Below, piece after piece: positions 53,889 to 63,184 of a stretch of 64,000 nucleotides of DNA. The notes below the pieces were generated by a model that made no database searches, was not told where the DNA came from, and was given only the letters and a program-made list of their open reading frames with translations. This DNA comes from Propionibacteriaceae bacterium (GTDB lineage Bacteria > Actinomycetota > Actinomycetes > Propionibacteriales > Propionibacteriaceae). The DNA is taken from positions 1 to 64,000 of the forward strand of contig JAPUEL010000032.1 in assembly GCA_027492545.1 (NCBI GenBank). The letters are read 5' to 3'. The first letter of the stretch is position 1. Each line of letters begins with the position of its first letter. Position numbers and translations under genes: made by a program.

Positions 53889-56336
53889 CCCGCCTTCGGT
53901 GTCGATCCTGCCGCGTCCCGCGAGCGCGGACACCGGTTGCGTCACCGGCGTGCCTGATCCGTCCCTGCGGCCGTGGGCCGCCGGAAGGTCGACCGGGGAT
54001 CCGCTCGCGGCGGACGCGACCATCGGGCCGGGTCCGATTGCGGCCGTCAACAGCGTGTCCTCACCCCTGAGGAAGCGGTGCGCACGCACTCCGGCGGTGG
54101 CGCGGCCCTTGGCGGGGAACTCGCTCATGGGGGTCACCTTGGCCAGGCCCGTCTCGGTGCCCGGGAGGGAGCTGGATGATCCGGAGATCGTGACCGCCTC
54201 ATCGGTGGCGGGATCGACCGCCCCGAACCAGATGACGCGAGCGCCCGGCGACAGCTTGATCCCCGCCATGCCACCGCCCGCACGTCCCTGGGGACGCACC
54301 GCGGACGCGGGGAAGTGGAGCAGTTGGGCGTCCGAGGTGATGAACGCCAGGTGCGCGCCGTCGTCTGCCATCTCGACGGCACCCACCACCTCGTCTCCCG
54401 GCTTCAGCGCGATCACGTCCCACGCGTCCTTGGCAAGATTCTCCGGATTGACCCGCTTCACCACGCCCTGGGCCGTCCCCAGTGCAAGGCCGGGCGAGCC
54501 GTCGGCCAGTGTGGTCAGGCCCAGCGGCCGTTCCCCCGCCGCCAGCGGCCACAGCTCGTGCGCCAGGCTTCCGCCCTGAAGGCTGGGTGCCGCGGCGGTC
54601 AGGGGGACCGTCGGGAGCTCGATCGCACGGCACCGGATCAGCCTGCCACGGTTGGTCACCACCCCGAACTCGCCGTGCGCCGTGGTCCGCACCCGCGCGA
54701 CCACCACGTCGTGCGCCGACCTGCCGACCGGCGGAAGCGCTCGATCCGAGTCGGTCCGGGCGACGAGTCCCGATCCGCTCAGCAGCACCCAGCAAGGATC
54801 GTCGGCCATCTCCAGGGGAGCACGCGCCGCCGTGGGAACGCCGGACGAGGCCAGGAGCACGGTACGACGGGGGGTGCCGAACTGGCGCCCGACCTCCGCG
54901 AGTTCGCCGCTCACGACCCGACGAAGGACCGCGTCGTCGTCGATGATCTCCCGAAGCCCGGCGATCGTCTCTGCAAGCGCGGCCGCCTCCTTCTCGAGCT
55001 CGATGGTGGAGAACTTCGTCAACCTGCGCAGCTGCATGTCCAGGATGTAGTTGGCCTGGGTCTCGGTGAGATCGAACGCCCCGATCAGTCGGCCCCGCGC
55101 CTCGGCGGCATCCTCGGACGAGCGGATGATCGCGATGACGTCATCGATGTCGGCGATCGCGATCATCAGCCCTCGCACCAGATGCAGGCGGTCCTCCGCC
55201 TTCCGGAGCTGGAACTGCGAGCGTCGTAGCGTCACGGTCAGGCGATGGTCCAGGAAGACCTCCAGCATCTGCTTGAGGCTCAGGGTGCTGGGCTGTCCCT
55301 CCACCAGGGCCACCGCGTTGATGGCGAAGGTGTCCTCCAGCTTGGTGACCTTGAACAGCTGCTCGAGCAGGGCCTCGGGGTTGATGCCGTTCTTGACCTC
55401 GATCACAAGTCGCGTGCCGTTGGCGAGGTCCGTCAGATCCTTGACGTCGGCGATCCCGGTCAGCTTCTTGTCGTCGACGCCCTTCTTGATCTGCTCGATG
55501 ATCTTCTCCGGACCCACCATGTACGGCAGTTCGGTGCACACGATGCCCATCCGGCGTGGCGAGACCTTCTCGATCCGGGTGGTGGCCCTCAGCTTCAGCG
55601 TCCCCCGGCCGGTGGCGTAGGCGTCGCGCACCCCGTCCAGTCCGACGATCTTGCCGCCGGTGGGGAAGTCCGGGCCGGGAATGTGGCGCATGAGGTCGTC
55701 GAGCCCGATGGCGGGGTTGCGGATCAGTTGCTGGAGCGCGGCGACCACCTCCACGAGGTTGTGCGGGGCGATATTGGTGGCCATGCCCACCGCGATGCCG
55801 GCGGCGCCGTTGACCAGGAGGTTGGGGAAGGCGGCGGGAAGGACGACCGGCTCGGATTCCTTCCCGTCGTAGTTCGGCTTGAAATCGACGGTGTCCTCGT
55901 CGAGCCCTCGGGTCATGGCGACGGCGGGCGTGGCCATCCGGCACTCGGTGTAGCGCATCGCGGCGGGCCCTGCGTCGAGGGAGCCGAAGTTGCCGTGCCC
56001 GTCGATGAGGGGCAGTCGCATCGACCACGGCTGAGCCACGCGCACCAACGCGTCGTAGATCGCGGTGTCCCCATGGGGGTGGAGCACGCCCATGACCTGC
56101 CCGACCACCCGGGCGCACTTCACGTGCCCTCGGTCCGGACGGATCCCCATGTCGTCCATGGAGAACAGGATGCGCCTCTGGACAGGCTTCAGGCCGTCGC
56201 GGGCATCCGGGAGGGCCCTGGAGTAGATGACGGAGTAGGCGTACTCAAGGAAACTGGTCTCCATCTCCTCGGTGACGTCGACGTCGAGGATGTGTTCCTC
56301 CTCGTTGACTTCGTCGTCGATCGTCGACCTGGCCAT
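53886..56336 (-). CDS. parC: DNA topoisomerase IV subunit A
   Basis: ParC is the DNA-cleaving subunit of topoisomerase IV. The 816-residue protein has the winged-helix breakage core with the catalytic tyrosine Y129 ([10 protein letters not shown]) and the quinolone region at [13 protein letters not shown], where residue 91 is Thr and 95 is Asp. The coiled coil and tower domain are followed by six-bladed beta-pinwheel repeats in the C-terminal third. A GyrA-box is not obvious, consistent with topo IV. Its partner parE is in convergent orientation 5.9 kb away across the lactate module. Confidence 0.88.
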   Translation of the reverse strand: MARSTIDDEVNEEEHILDVDVTEEMETSFLEYAYSVIYSRALPDARDGLKPVQRRILFSMDDMGIRPDRGHVKCARVVGQVMGVLHPHGDTAIYDALVRVAQPWSMRLPLIDGHGNFGSLDAGPAAMRYTECRMATPAVAMTRGLDEDTVDFKPNYDGKESEPVVLPAAFPNLLVNGAAGIAVGMATNIAPHNLVEVVAALQQLIRNPAIGLDDLMRHIPGPDFPTGGKIVGLDGVRDAYATGRGTLKLRATTRIEKVSPRRMGIVCTELPYMVGPEKIIEQIKKGVDDKKLTGIADVKDLTDLANGTRLVIEVKNGINPEALLEQLFKVTKLEDTFAINAVALVEGQPSTLSLKQMLEVFLDHRLTVTLRRSQFQLRKAEDRLHLVRGLMIAIADIDDVIAIIRSSEDAAEARGRLIGAFDLTETQANYILDMQLRRLTKFSTIELEKEAAALAETIAGLREIIDDDAVLRRVVSGELAEVGRQFGTPRRTVLLASSGVPTAARAPLEMADDPCWVLLSGSGLVARTDSDRALPPVGRSAHDVVVARVRTTAHGEFGVVTNRGRLIRCRAIELPTVPLTAAAPSLQGGSLAHELWPLAAGERPLGLTTLADGSPGLALGTAQGVVKRVNPENLAKDAWDVIALKPGDEVVGAVEMADDGAHLAFITSDAQLLHFPASAVRPQGRAGGGMAGIKLSPGARVIWFGAVDPATDEAVTISGSSSSLPGTETGLAKVTPMSEFPAKGRATAGVRAHRFLRGEDTLLTAAIGPGPMVASAASGSPVDLPAAHGRRDGSGTPVTQPVSALAGRGRIDTEGG

Positions 56337-56363
56337 CGTGGCCGCCTCCTTGCCTGGGGTCCT

Positions 56364-57392
56364 TTACAGCAACCCGCGCAGCTTATCGCCCAATCCGTCA
56401 CCGTCAGGGGCACGCACCTCCACCGCGGTGTCCGGCTCCCACCGGTCCTCGGTCGCCGGGACCTCCATCGGCAGGCCATGGGCGAGGGCGTGCTCGCCGG
56501 GCGTGAGCTGCCGGATGGCGCGCGCGCGGACGTGCCCGGGTTGGAGGGAGGCGAACTCCGCATAGAGGTCGGGATCGTGCTGCCCGTCGTCGCCCACCAG
56601 CAGCCATCGGATCTGTGGGAGGTCTCGTGCCAGCTCCCGGAGGCAGCGGCGCTTGTGGTCGGTGCCGCTGCGGAACCAGCCGGTGTTGGTGGGCCCCCAG
56701 TCGGTGAGGAGCATCGCGCCCTGCGGGATGCCGTGGCGGGCCGCGAAGCGCTGGATCATCGGGTAGGTGTTCCAGGCTCCGGTCGACACGAAGATGATGG
56801 GTGCCCCCGGGTGGGCGGCCAGAAGCTGCTGGTAGAGCCGGGCCATTCCGGGCACCGCCTGGCGGGCCTGTTCGGTCAGGACGAACGAGTTCCACGCCGC
56901 CACGAGCGGCCGCGGTAGCCAGGTGGACAAGATGGTGTCGTCGATGTCGCTGACGATGCCGAAGTCCACGTCATCGGCGATCACCTGGATGCTGGCGAGC
57001 GCCGACGATCCACCCTCCCCCTCCAACGTCACCGAATGCCACCCCGGGGGGAGCCCGGGGTTGCGGACCCGCACGTCGATGTAGCCGCCACGATCGGCGC
57101 GCACGGGTATCCGCACGTCACCGATGACCACCCAGACGCTCGCGCCAACTCTCGGGGCGTTGAGGAAGTTGCGCCAACCCCGCCGGTAGATCAGGGCCGA
57201 TGCGGCCTGAATGATCCCGAGGTCCGCCGATGGCCGAAGGACCACCCTGCCGAGGATCCGCAATTGCTCGGAGGTTCCATAGCCGGTGAACGCCAGAATG
57301 GACTCCTGCCATCCGCGGCGCTGCAGTGCGCGGTTGACCAACCAGTTGATCCGATCCTCGATGCGGGCGGCGATGAAGGGGCGGGAGGGCAT
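56364..57392 (-). CDS. App1-like phosphatase domain protein (DUF2183)
   Basis: This 342-residue protein has a C-terminal HAD-like App1/DUF2183 domain. The DxDxT nucleophile motif is VSDIDDTIL near residue 190, then VSTGAWNTYP and LLVGDDGQHDPD. App1 proteins of yeast are phosphatidate phosphatases; many bacterial relatives exist but their substrates are untested. The N-terminal ~120 residues are of separate origin (IEDRINWLVNRAL, then a small beta domain). ATG at 57392 is chosen because similarity begins here. It is divergent from the DUF5998 gene, with about 36 bases between starts. Confidence 0.8.
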   Translation of the reverse strand: MPSRPFIAARIEDRINWLVNRALQRRGWQESILAFTGYGTSEQLRILGRVVLRPSADLGIIQAASALIYRRGWRNFLNAPRVGASVWVVIGDVRIPVRADRGGYIDVRVRNPGLPPGWHSVTLEGEGGSSALASIQVIADDVDFGIVSDIDDTILSTWLPRPLVAAWNSFVLTEQARQAVPGMARLYQQLLAAHPGAPIIFVSTGAWNTYPMIQRFAARHGIPQGAMLLTDWGPTNTGWFRSGTDHKRRCLRELARDLPQIRWLLVGDDGQHDPDLYAEFASLQPGHVRARAIRQLTPGEHALAHGLPMEVPATEDRWEPDTAVEVRAPDGDGLGDKLRGLL

Positions 57393-57416
57393 GAGCCCAA
57401 ACGTAGTGCAACGTGC

Positions 57417-57422
57417 CAGAAT
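57417..57422 (+). promoter_or_regulatory. -10 element (CAGAAT) of the DUF5998 operon
   Basis: CAGAAT lies six bases before the GTG at 57429 without a Shine-Dalgarno. It probably drives a leaderless transcript of the DUF5998-phosphatase-glycosyltransferase-tdk cluster. Confidence 0.35.
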
Positions 57423-57428
57423 GGGCAG

Positions 57429-57992
57429 GTGCCTGAGTCTGTCGAGAGTGTGAAGACCCTGCCGCCGCGGCTCATGGCCGAGATCGCCGAATGCAGCTTC
57501 TATCCGAGTCTGGTGGCCGAGACCGTCGGCCTCGGGCTGGGGGAGCGGGAGGTGCTGGACCATCTGGTCCAGCACGAGGCGACCTTCGCCGGTCACGAAC
57601 TCCACCGCCACATGACGGTGCTGGTGCGCACCGAGCGGCAACTGCTCATCTGTCACATCGACGAAGGCGAGGGCAACCGCACGGAGGCCGTCGCCACCAC
57701 GGAGATCGTGGCGCTCCGCGCGATCGATTCGGTGGTCCTCACCCGGGCGCTGCAGGATCCCGAGAACCGCTCCGGACTCAGCGAGGCCTGGCTGACGATC
57801 GTCTGGGGGGCCGCCCGACGCGTCGACCTCGGTCCCGCCGGCTGCGACGACCCGGCCTGTGAGGCCGACCACGGCTACTCCGGTGTGATCCAGCCGGACG
57901 ATCTCACGGTGCGGATGAGCCCACAGGCGGATGGGGACAACGCCAGGCGGCTCGTCGCCTTCGGCACGCGCCTCCAGGCGGTCGTCGGTTGA
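57429..57992 (+). CDS. DUF5998 family protein
   Basis: This 187-residue soluble protein is of unknown function and belongs to a conserved actinobacterial family. Segments include LPPRLMAEIAECSFYPSLVAETV near residue 14, the central HELHRHMTVLVRTERQLLICHID near 62, and a C-terminal beta-rich part with CDDPACEADHGYSG. GTG at 57429 is used because of the upstream -10-like element. It overlaps the next gene by one base. Confidence 0.8.
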   Translation: MPESVESVKTLPPRLMAEIAECSFYPSLVAETVGLGLGEREVLDHLVQHEATFAGHELHRHMTVLVRTERQLLICHIDEGEGNRTEAVATTEIVALRAIDSVVLTRALQDPENRSGLSEAWLTIVWGAARRVDLGPAGCDDPACEADHGYSGVIQPDDLTVRMSPQADGDNARRLVAFGTRLQAVVG

Positions 57993-59113
57993 TGCGTTCG
58001 GACTTCGTCGAGCCCCGGTACGAGGATCTCGCGCTGGCCAACCTCCTCCCCAGCGTCATGGCCGTGCTGGACGGCACGGTGCCGGTGATCGGCCTGCCGC
58101 GGGCATCGAAGTACGTCGTGCTGCTGGTCGACGGGCTCGGGTGGCACCAGTTGCTGGAGCACGCCGACCACGCAGACACCATGGCCGGGCTCACGCGCGG
58201 CTCGTCGCGGCTCACCTGCTCGGTGCCGTCCACGACAGCCACCTCCTTGACCTCCCTGGGGTGCGGAGTGCCCACCGGCGAGCACGGCATCACCGGGTAC
58301 ACCTTCTTCGAACCCACCGTTTCACGGGTCATCAATGCCCTCACGTGGGAGGGCGGCCCAGAGGACCTCGGCACGTTCGCGCAGACGCCGACCCTCTTCC
58401 AGAGGCTGGCCACCTCTGGCCGCCCGTCCGCGGCGGTCACGCTGGGGAGGTTCGCCGGCAGCGCGCTGACCAACCTCGCCTTCAGCGGCAGCACGCTGTA
58501 CCCGGTGGGCACGGAGGGGGACCCCGACGAGTTCGCGGGCCTTGTGGTCGAGGCGCTCGGTGCCGCCGACGTCGTCTACTGCTACGAGCGGATGCTCGAT
58601 CACGACGGGCACGGGCACGGGGTGGGGTCGTGGCAGTGGCTCGACCGGCTCGCCATGGTCGACGACCTTGTCGCGCACCTCATCGACCAGCTTCCCAGCG
58701 ACGCCTGCCTCATCGTCACCGGCGACCACGGCATGATCAACGTGCCTGCCGCGTCGCGGATCGTGGCAGAAGACGAGCCGCGCCTCGCCGGGTACTCGTT
58801 CCTGGGTGGTGAGCCGCGGTTCCGGCATGTCTACGGTGACGACGCGCGCGCCCTGGCCTGGGCGTGGGAGAGCGTCCTGGGGGAGCGGGCACACGTGCTG
58901 CGACGCGAGGAGGCCATCGAGGCCGGCTGGTTCGGGCCCCAGGTCACCGGGTTGAGCGCGGCGCGGATCGGTGACGTCGTCGCCGCGATGACCGGGGATT
59001 TCGCGGTGATGAGCCAACGCACACCGGGCGAGTTCTCGCTGGTCGGCATGCACGGATCTCTCACTGCGGCCGAGATGGAGGTCCCGCTCCTCATCCACGG
59101 CGGTGCGAGGTGA
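57992..59113 (+). CDS. Alkaline phosphatase superfamily (nucleotide pyrophosphatase-like) protein
   Basis: This 373-residue protein has the alkaline phosphatase/phosphodiesterase fold. Metal and nucleophile motifs are VVLLVDGLGW near residue 45, the STTATS region near 80, a CYERMLDHDGHGHG segment near 210 and VTGDHGMINV near 245. Known relatives are nucleotide pyrophosphatases/phosphodiesterases or phosphoglycerol transferases; no signal peptide is evident, so it acts in the cytoplasm. ATG at 57992 overlaps the previous stop, and a glycosyltransferase gene follows with a GTGA overlap. Confidence 0.85.
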   Translation: MRSDFVEPRYEDLALANLLPSVMAVLDGTVPVIGLPRASKYVVLLVDGLGWHQLLEHADHADTMAGLTRGSSRLTCSVPSTTATSLTSLGCGVPTGEHGITGYTFFEPTVSRVINALTWEGGPEDLGTFAQTPTLFQRLATSGRPSAAVTLGRFAGSALTNLAFSGSTLYPVGTEGDPDEFAGLVVEALGAADVVYCYERMLDHDGHGHGVGSWQWLDRLAMVDDLVAHLIDQLPSDACLIVTGDHGMINVPAASRIVAEDEPRLAGYSFLGGEPRFRHVYGDDARALAWAWESVLGERAHVLRREEAIEAGWFGPQVTGLSAARIGDVVAAMTGDFAVMSQRTPGEFSLVGMHGSLTAAEMEVPLLIHGGAR

Positions 59114-60354
59114 GGCTGCGCATCGCGATCCTGATCGACGACTTCTATCCCGCCTCCGGGGGTATCGGCCGCTCGGTCGAGACCCAGCTGGAGGAACTCA
59201 CGGCGCTGGGTCACGAGGTGACCCTGATCGCGCCCGATCGGCACCTCCAGAAGCCGCGTCTGGGCCGCATCATCGAGTGCCCCACCGTCTACGTGGAGGG
59301 GCTTCCGGCCCATCTGAGCGTCCTGCACTGGTCGTTCAAGCGCGCCAGGCTGATCAGCGACATCGCCACGTTCGACGTCGTTCACACGCAGACGGAGCGC
59401 GGTGCGCTGATCCTCGGGGCGAAGATCGCACGGTTGCAGGGGGTGCCGCACCTGCACACGTTCCACGCCAACATCGCCGGCACCCACCAGACGGTGCACG
59501 GCTCCGTCTTCGGCACCCTCGGCTACCAGGCGCTGATCCTGCCGGCGCTGCGCCGGATTCGTGGGGGCATGGCGACCTCGGCCAGGCTTCCGGCGGCGGT
59601 CAGGGAGACCGGTGGGCTTGCAGCCCGGACGGACTGGATGTCCTTCGCCACGATCGCCCAGATGGTCGACGGCTACGCGGTCCCCTCCCCCTTCATGGGC
59701 GAGCTGATCGACGAGGCGGCCGGCCGACACCTGAACGGGTATGTGGTGCCCACCGGCTACAACCGTCGCATGAAGCGCGCCATCGACGAGGCACCGCGCG
59801 AACGCGCCGACGACGCCGTCCGCTTCCTCTCGGTGGGCAGGCTGGCGAAGGAGAAGCGCCTCGACGTGCTGATCAAGGCGTTCCGGCGCGCGAACATCCC
59901 CAACGGCGAGTTGGTGATCGTCGGAGACGGGGACCAGAGGGACCAGCTGAGGGCTCTGGCCAAGGGCTGCGACGCGATCGACTTCCGATGGCACCTTGCC
60001 TCCACGAGCGCGCTCGCCTACGAGTTCCGCAACGCCGACGCCCTGGTGCTGAGTTCCTACAGGTTCGACTCGCAGGCGCTGGTCATCGCCGAGGCGGTGT
60101 CGGCGGGTCTGCCCGTCATGTACTGCGACGACCGCCTCACCGTGGGGCTGTCCCCGCAGAGCTCGCTCTTGACCGGCCCCGACGTCGCCTCGATGGCGAC
60201 GGGCCTGCGCTCCCTGACGGATCCCGGGGTCAGAACCTCCATGGCCGCCGCGACGGCCGGTCTCATGGCGGACCTGGCCCCGGAGCGCACAGCGCAACGC
60301 TACGTGGCCGCCTACACAGACCTCATCGAACGAAAGGCGGGGCGGCGTGGCTGA
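59110..60354 (+). CDS. Family 4-type glycosyltransferase
   Basis: This 414-residue protein is a GT-B glycosyltransferase. The N-terminal Rossmann half begins RIAILIDDFYPASGGIGRSVE, with FDVVHTQTERGALILG near 95 and HTFHANIAGTHQ near 118. The C-terminal half has LSVGRLAKEKRLDVLIKAF near 240 and ALVLSSYRFDSQALVIAEAVSAG with the EX7E-type nucleotide-sugar site. Glycolipid or cell-envelope glycan synthesis is plausible. It overlaps the previous and following genes. Confidence 0.88.
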   Translation: MRLRIAILIDDFYPASGGIGRSVETQLEELTALGHEVTLIAPDRHLQKPRLGRIIECPTVYVEGLPAHLSVLHWSFKRARLISDIATFDVVHTQTERGALILGAKIARLQGVPHLHTFHANIAGTHQTVHGSVFGTLGYQALILPALRRIRGGMATSARLPAAVRETGGLAARTDWMSFATIAQMVDGYAVPSPFMGELIDEAAGRHLNGYVVPTGYNRRMKRAIDEAPRERADDAVRFLSVGRLAKEKRLDVLIKAFRRANIPNGELVIVGDGDQRDQLRALAKGCDAIDFRWHLASTSALAYEFRNADALVLSSYRFDSQALVIAEAVSAGLPVMYCDDRLTVGLSPQSSLLTGPDVASMATGLRSLTDPGVRTSMAAATAGLMADLAPERTAQRYVAAYTDLIERKAGRRG

Positions 60355-60997
60355 ACTCGTGTTCCACACCGGTCCCATGGACTGTGGGAAGTCGACGCTG
60401 GCGCTTCAGCTGGACTACACCCAGTCCACGCACGGCAGGCAGGGGCGGGTCTTCACCTCCCAGGACCGCGCCGGCGAGGGCGTCATCGCCTCGCGGCTGG
60501 GGCTCAGCGCCCCGGCGCTGGAGGTGCATGAAGCCTTCGACTTCTGGCGCTACATCATCGCCGAGCTCACCAGCGGCAAGCGGGTGGACTACATCATCTG
60601 CGACGAGGCCCAGTTCTACACCGCCGGGCACATCGACCAGCTGGCCCGCATCGTCGACGAGCTGCAGCTCGACGTCTACGCGTTCGGGATCCTGTCGGAC
60701 TTCCGCACCAGGCTCTTCCCGGGTTCGCAACGGCTCATCGAGCTGGCGGACAGGGTGGAGTCGCTTCCGCTGGGGCCGCTCTGCTGGTGCGGCGCACGGG
60801 GCACCCACAACGCCCGCACGGTGGACGGCCTCATGGTCACGGAGGGATCGCAGGTGGTCGTCGGTGACACCGCGGACGGTGGGGAGGTGCGCTACGAGGT
60901 GCTGTGCCGGGCGCACCACCGGCGTCGGGTGACGGCGCGGCGGGCCAAGGCGACGCTCTCCCCGGATCCGCTGCCGTTCGATCCCGAGGACTTCTGA
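60347..60997 (+). CDS. tdk: Thymidine kinase
   Basis: Thymidine kinase salvages thymidine to dTMP. This 216-residue type II enzyme has the P-loop GPMDCGKST at residues 9-17, CDEAQFYTAGHID near 85 with the catalytic glutamate, and a C-terminal lasso-type zinc site with CWCGARGTHNAR and a later CRAHH. The C-terminal tail is short and basic. Its GTG at 60347 overlaps the glycosyltransferase stop. It converges on sepH, and dut for pyrimidine hygiene lies 2 kb downstream. Confidence 0.95.
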   Translation: MAELVFHTGPMDCGKSTLALQLDYTQSTHGRQGRVFTSQDRAGEGVIASRLGLSAPALEVHEAFDFWRYIIAELTSGKRVDYIICDEAQFYTAGHIDQLARIVDELQLDVYAFGILSDFRTRLFPGSQRLIELADRVESLPLGPLCWCGARGTHNARTVDGLMVTEGSQVVVGDTADGGEVRYEVLCRAHHRRRVTARRAKATLSPDPLPFDPEDF

Positions 60998-61010
60998 GGT
61001 CAGGCGCTTC

Positions 61011-61895
61011 TCACGGCGTAGGGGTGGGTCCGCCGAACATGATCTCGTCCCAGGTGGGGATCTTGGCCCGGCGTCTGCGCGGCCGTGGCTTCTTCGGCTC
61101 GTCCCCGGCCTCGACCAGGGGCTCCTGCGTGGGCTCGGCCACGTCCTCGGGCATGGCTTCGATCCCGCCCGGCCTTTCGGCGGTCACGGGCATGGCGGCA
61201 TCCTCGAGTTCCTCGTCGGCGGACTCGCTGCCCTGCGCCTGAGGCACCGCGTCCTCGTCGAGGATGCCGGTGTAGATCCGCACCGAGTCCTCGCTGATGC
61301 CGCTGAGCATGTCGTAGAGCCGATCCAGCTGAGAGGTGTCCTCGTTGCCGTCGTGCATGAGCTCGGAGGCCGGCACGTCGTCGCCGGGCGTGCCCGGGTC
61401 AGGGGTGGTGATGGCGCGCACCAACGCCATCTCGTCCTTGAAGTCGACGGTGTTCTCCTCGTCCGCGCGGCCGTCAAGCGACTCCTCGCCGATCATCCAG
61501 CGCGCGTCGGCGTTGTGCGCGACCGAGAACCGGGCCTTCGGATCAAAGATGAACTCGGCGGAACGGGACTCGGCCTCGAGGGCGAGCCGACCAAGGATGC
61601 GCCATTTGAGGTCTGGTTGGCGCCACGCGTCCCACTCGATCGAGTCGGCGTCGATTCCGCGTGACCGCAGCCGTTGCCCGATCAGGTCTCCCAGCCGACG
61701 GTGGGTTCCGGCCTCGCCGCGGCGCCTGACGGTGGCCGTCTGCGCCGATTGCGCCATGTGCTCGCGCTCGGCCAGCACCGGCCCGGCGAAGGCCTCGATG
61801 CGCTCAAGCTCCATGCCCGTCTCCTCGGCGACCTCGGCGACGGAGGCGCCCGAGCGTATCCGTAGCTGGATCTCGCGGGGGGTCAGAGCATTCAC
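61011..61895 (-). CDS. sepH: SepH cell division regulator lacking its usual N-terminal segment
   Basis: SepH stimulates FtsZ assembly in actinobacteria through a conserved helix-turn-helix domain. This 294-residue protein has the HTH region (LTPREIQLRIRSGASVAEVAEETGM at the very start), WDAWRQPDLKW near 85, an acidic linker and the C-terminal RRAKIPTWDEIMFG signature. Usual SepH proteins have about 55 residues before LSPKEIQ (DGKHI...DDRLR). Here translation starts at GTG 61895 with GAGGAA before it, and no reading frame upstream recovers that part. It converges with tdk by a 13-base gap. Confidence 0.88.
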   Translation of the reverse strand: MNALTPREIQLRIRSGASVAEVAEETGMELERIEAFAGPVLAEREHMAQSAQTATVRRRGEAGTHRRLGDLIGQRLRSRGIDADSIEWDAWRQPDLKWRILGRLALEAESRSAEFIFDPKARFSVAHNADARWMIGEESLDGRADEENTVDFKDEMALVRAITTPDPGTPGDDVPASELMHDGNEDTSQLDRLYDMLSGISEDSVRIYTGILDEDAVPQAQGSESADEELEDAAMPVTAERPGGIEAMPEDVAEPTQEPLVEAGDEPKKPRPRRRRAKIPTWDEIMFGGPTPTP

Positions 61896-62026
61896 GTTGT
61901 TCCTCGTCCGGTCGGGTTCCTTCGGGCCAACTTACCAGCGCGCCACCGCTCAAGGGTCCGTGGCTTGCGCGGCCGCGCACAATGGTGCCGAGAACGTCGC
62001 AGGCCGGTGTACCGCCGCGACCGATC

Positions 62027-62039
62027 ATGTGATACACAT
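62027..62039 (+). promoter_or_regulatory. Small palindrome in the DUF4193 promoter
   Basis: ATGTG-ATA-CACAT is a perfect 13-base palindrome in the intergenic region between sepH and the DUF4193 gene, and contains a TACACA that could serve as -10. The binding protein is not known. Confidence 0.3.
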
Positions 62040-62074
62040 AGGGCCGTTCGCGGCACAGGAAGGGACACTGACGG

Positions 62075-62371
62075 ATGGCAACCGATTACGACGCACCCCG
62101 CAAGACCGACGAAGAGATGAGCGAGGACTCCATCGAGGAGTTGAAGACGCGTCGCAACGACAAGAACTCGGGCAAGGTCGACGAGGACGAGGTGGAGGCG
62201 GCGGAGTCCTTCGAGCTCCCCGGCGCCGACCTGTCACACGAAGAACTGACGGTGCGGGTGCTGCCGCGCCAGGCCAACGAGTTCACCTGCGCGTCGTGCT
62301 TCCTGGTGAAGTCCCAGAGCCAACTGGCCGAGGTCCGGGGCGGGCAGAGCTACTGCGTCGACTGCGTCTGA
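62075..62371 (+). CDS. DUF4193 family protein
   Basis: This 98-residue protein is highly conserved in actinobacteria. It is acidic, and ends in a probable zinc site: CASCFLVKSQSQLA and YCVDCV. It opens MATDYDAPRKTDEEMSEDSIEELK. Function is unknown; a transcription-associated role has been guessed from similarity of the cysteine pairs to zinc ribbons, which is weak. The ATG follows AGGAAGGGAC. Its stop forms a hairpin with the stop of the convergent DUF4235 gene. Confidence 0.9.
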   Translation: MATDYDAPRKTDEEMSEDSIEELKTRRNDKNSGKVDEDEVEAAESFELPGADLSHEELTVRVLPRQANEFTCASCFLVKSQSQLAEVRGGQSYCVDCV

Positions 62372-62380
62372 GGCACGGCC

Positions 62381-62674
62381 TCAGAGGTCCAGCCGGCTGC
62401 GCAACCGGCTCGGCCCCGCATGCGAGAACGTGGACATCCAGCGTCGCTGGATGAAGCGGTTGATCACGATCTGTGACATCCCGACCCCCAGGCCGCTGGC
62501 GGCCGCCCAGATGAAGGCCCTGGCCATCGGCGTCTCGGGGTCGTTGATGTCGGGGACCGGTTCGCCGGTGGCGGCCTCCCACGCCTTGGTCACCAGCTTC
62601 TGGGCGATGAGCGTGGTCAGGGCGCCGAGTACCCCGGCATAGATCTTCCACATCAGCTTCTCGGTCAGGGCCAT
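62381..62674 (-). CDS. DUF4235 family membrane protein
   Basis: This 97-residue protein has two hydrophobic helices (about 8-27 and 51-70), with PDINDPETPMARAFIWAAASGLGVG between them as the family signature. Function is unknown. The ATG at 62674 follows GAAAGG. It converges on the DUF4193 gene and is divergent from the DUF3093 gene. Confidence 0.85.
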   Translation of the reverse strand: MALTEKLMWKIYAGVLGALTTLIAQKLVTKAWEAATGEPVPDINDPETPMARAFIWAAASGLGVGMSQIVINRFIQRRWMSTFSHAGPSRLRSRLDL

Positions 62675-62722
62675 GGGGTTCCTTTCGCTGGGACCATCAC
62701 TGCCACCTTAGGTGCTGCGGAG

Positions 62723-62728
62723 TAGTGT
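62723..62728 (+). promoter_or_regulatory. -10 element (TAGTGT) of the DUF3093-dut unit
   Basis: TAGTGT lies six bases before the GTG at 62735 with no typical Shine-Dalgarno, consistent with a leaderless transcript. Confidence 0.4.
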
Positions 62729-62734
62729 GGAAAG

Positions 62735-63184
62735 GTGACCTACCGCGAACGTCTGTACATTCCCTGGTGGTGGGTGGTGATCGCTCTGCTGTTCTGGCTC
62801 AGCCTGGCAGTGGCCGTTCTCGCCTACATTCCCGCCGGCCCGGCCATCGCGTTCTCGGTGCTGGCGGCGGTCGGAATGGGTCTGGCCCTCGTGGCCTACA
62901 GCCTCACGCTCGTCGGTGTCGACGGCGACACGCTCACGGCCGGTCGGTGCCGGGTGGCAGGGGAGTACATCTCGGGGGTGTCTCCCCTGCGCGGGGAGGC
63001 GGCGCGCATCGCCACGGGTCCCGGGGCCGATCACCGGGCGTTCCTCTTCACTCGCCCGTTCGTCCCAGGGCTGGTCCGGGTTGACCTGGCGGACCCCGCA
63101 GACCCCCATCCGTACTGGCTCGTCAGCACCCGCAGGCCGGAGGAGTTGGCCGCCGCGATCGACGCCGTCAGAGGGCGCCGATGA
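62735..63184 (+). CDS. DUF3093 family membrane protein
   Basis: This 149-residue protein has two transmembrane helices near the N-terminus ([19 protein letters not shown] to AVLAYIPAG) and a small C-terminal domain with [19 protein letters not shown] and [17 protein letters not shown]. It is a conserved actinobacterial family regularly found beside dut; function unknown. The GTG at 62735 has a -10-like element six bases upstream. It overlaps dut by four bases (ATGA). Confidence 0.9.
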   Translation: MTYRERLYIPWWWVVIALLFWLSLAVAVLAYIPAGPAIAFSVLAAVGMGLALVAYSLTLVGVDGDTLTAGRCRVAGEYISGVSPLRGEAARIATGPGADHRAFLFTRPFVPGLVRVDLADPADPHPYWLVSTRRPEELAAAIDAVRGRR

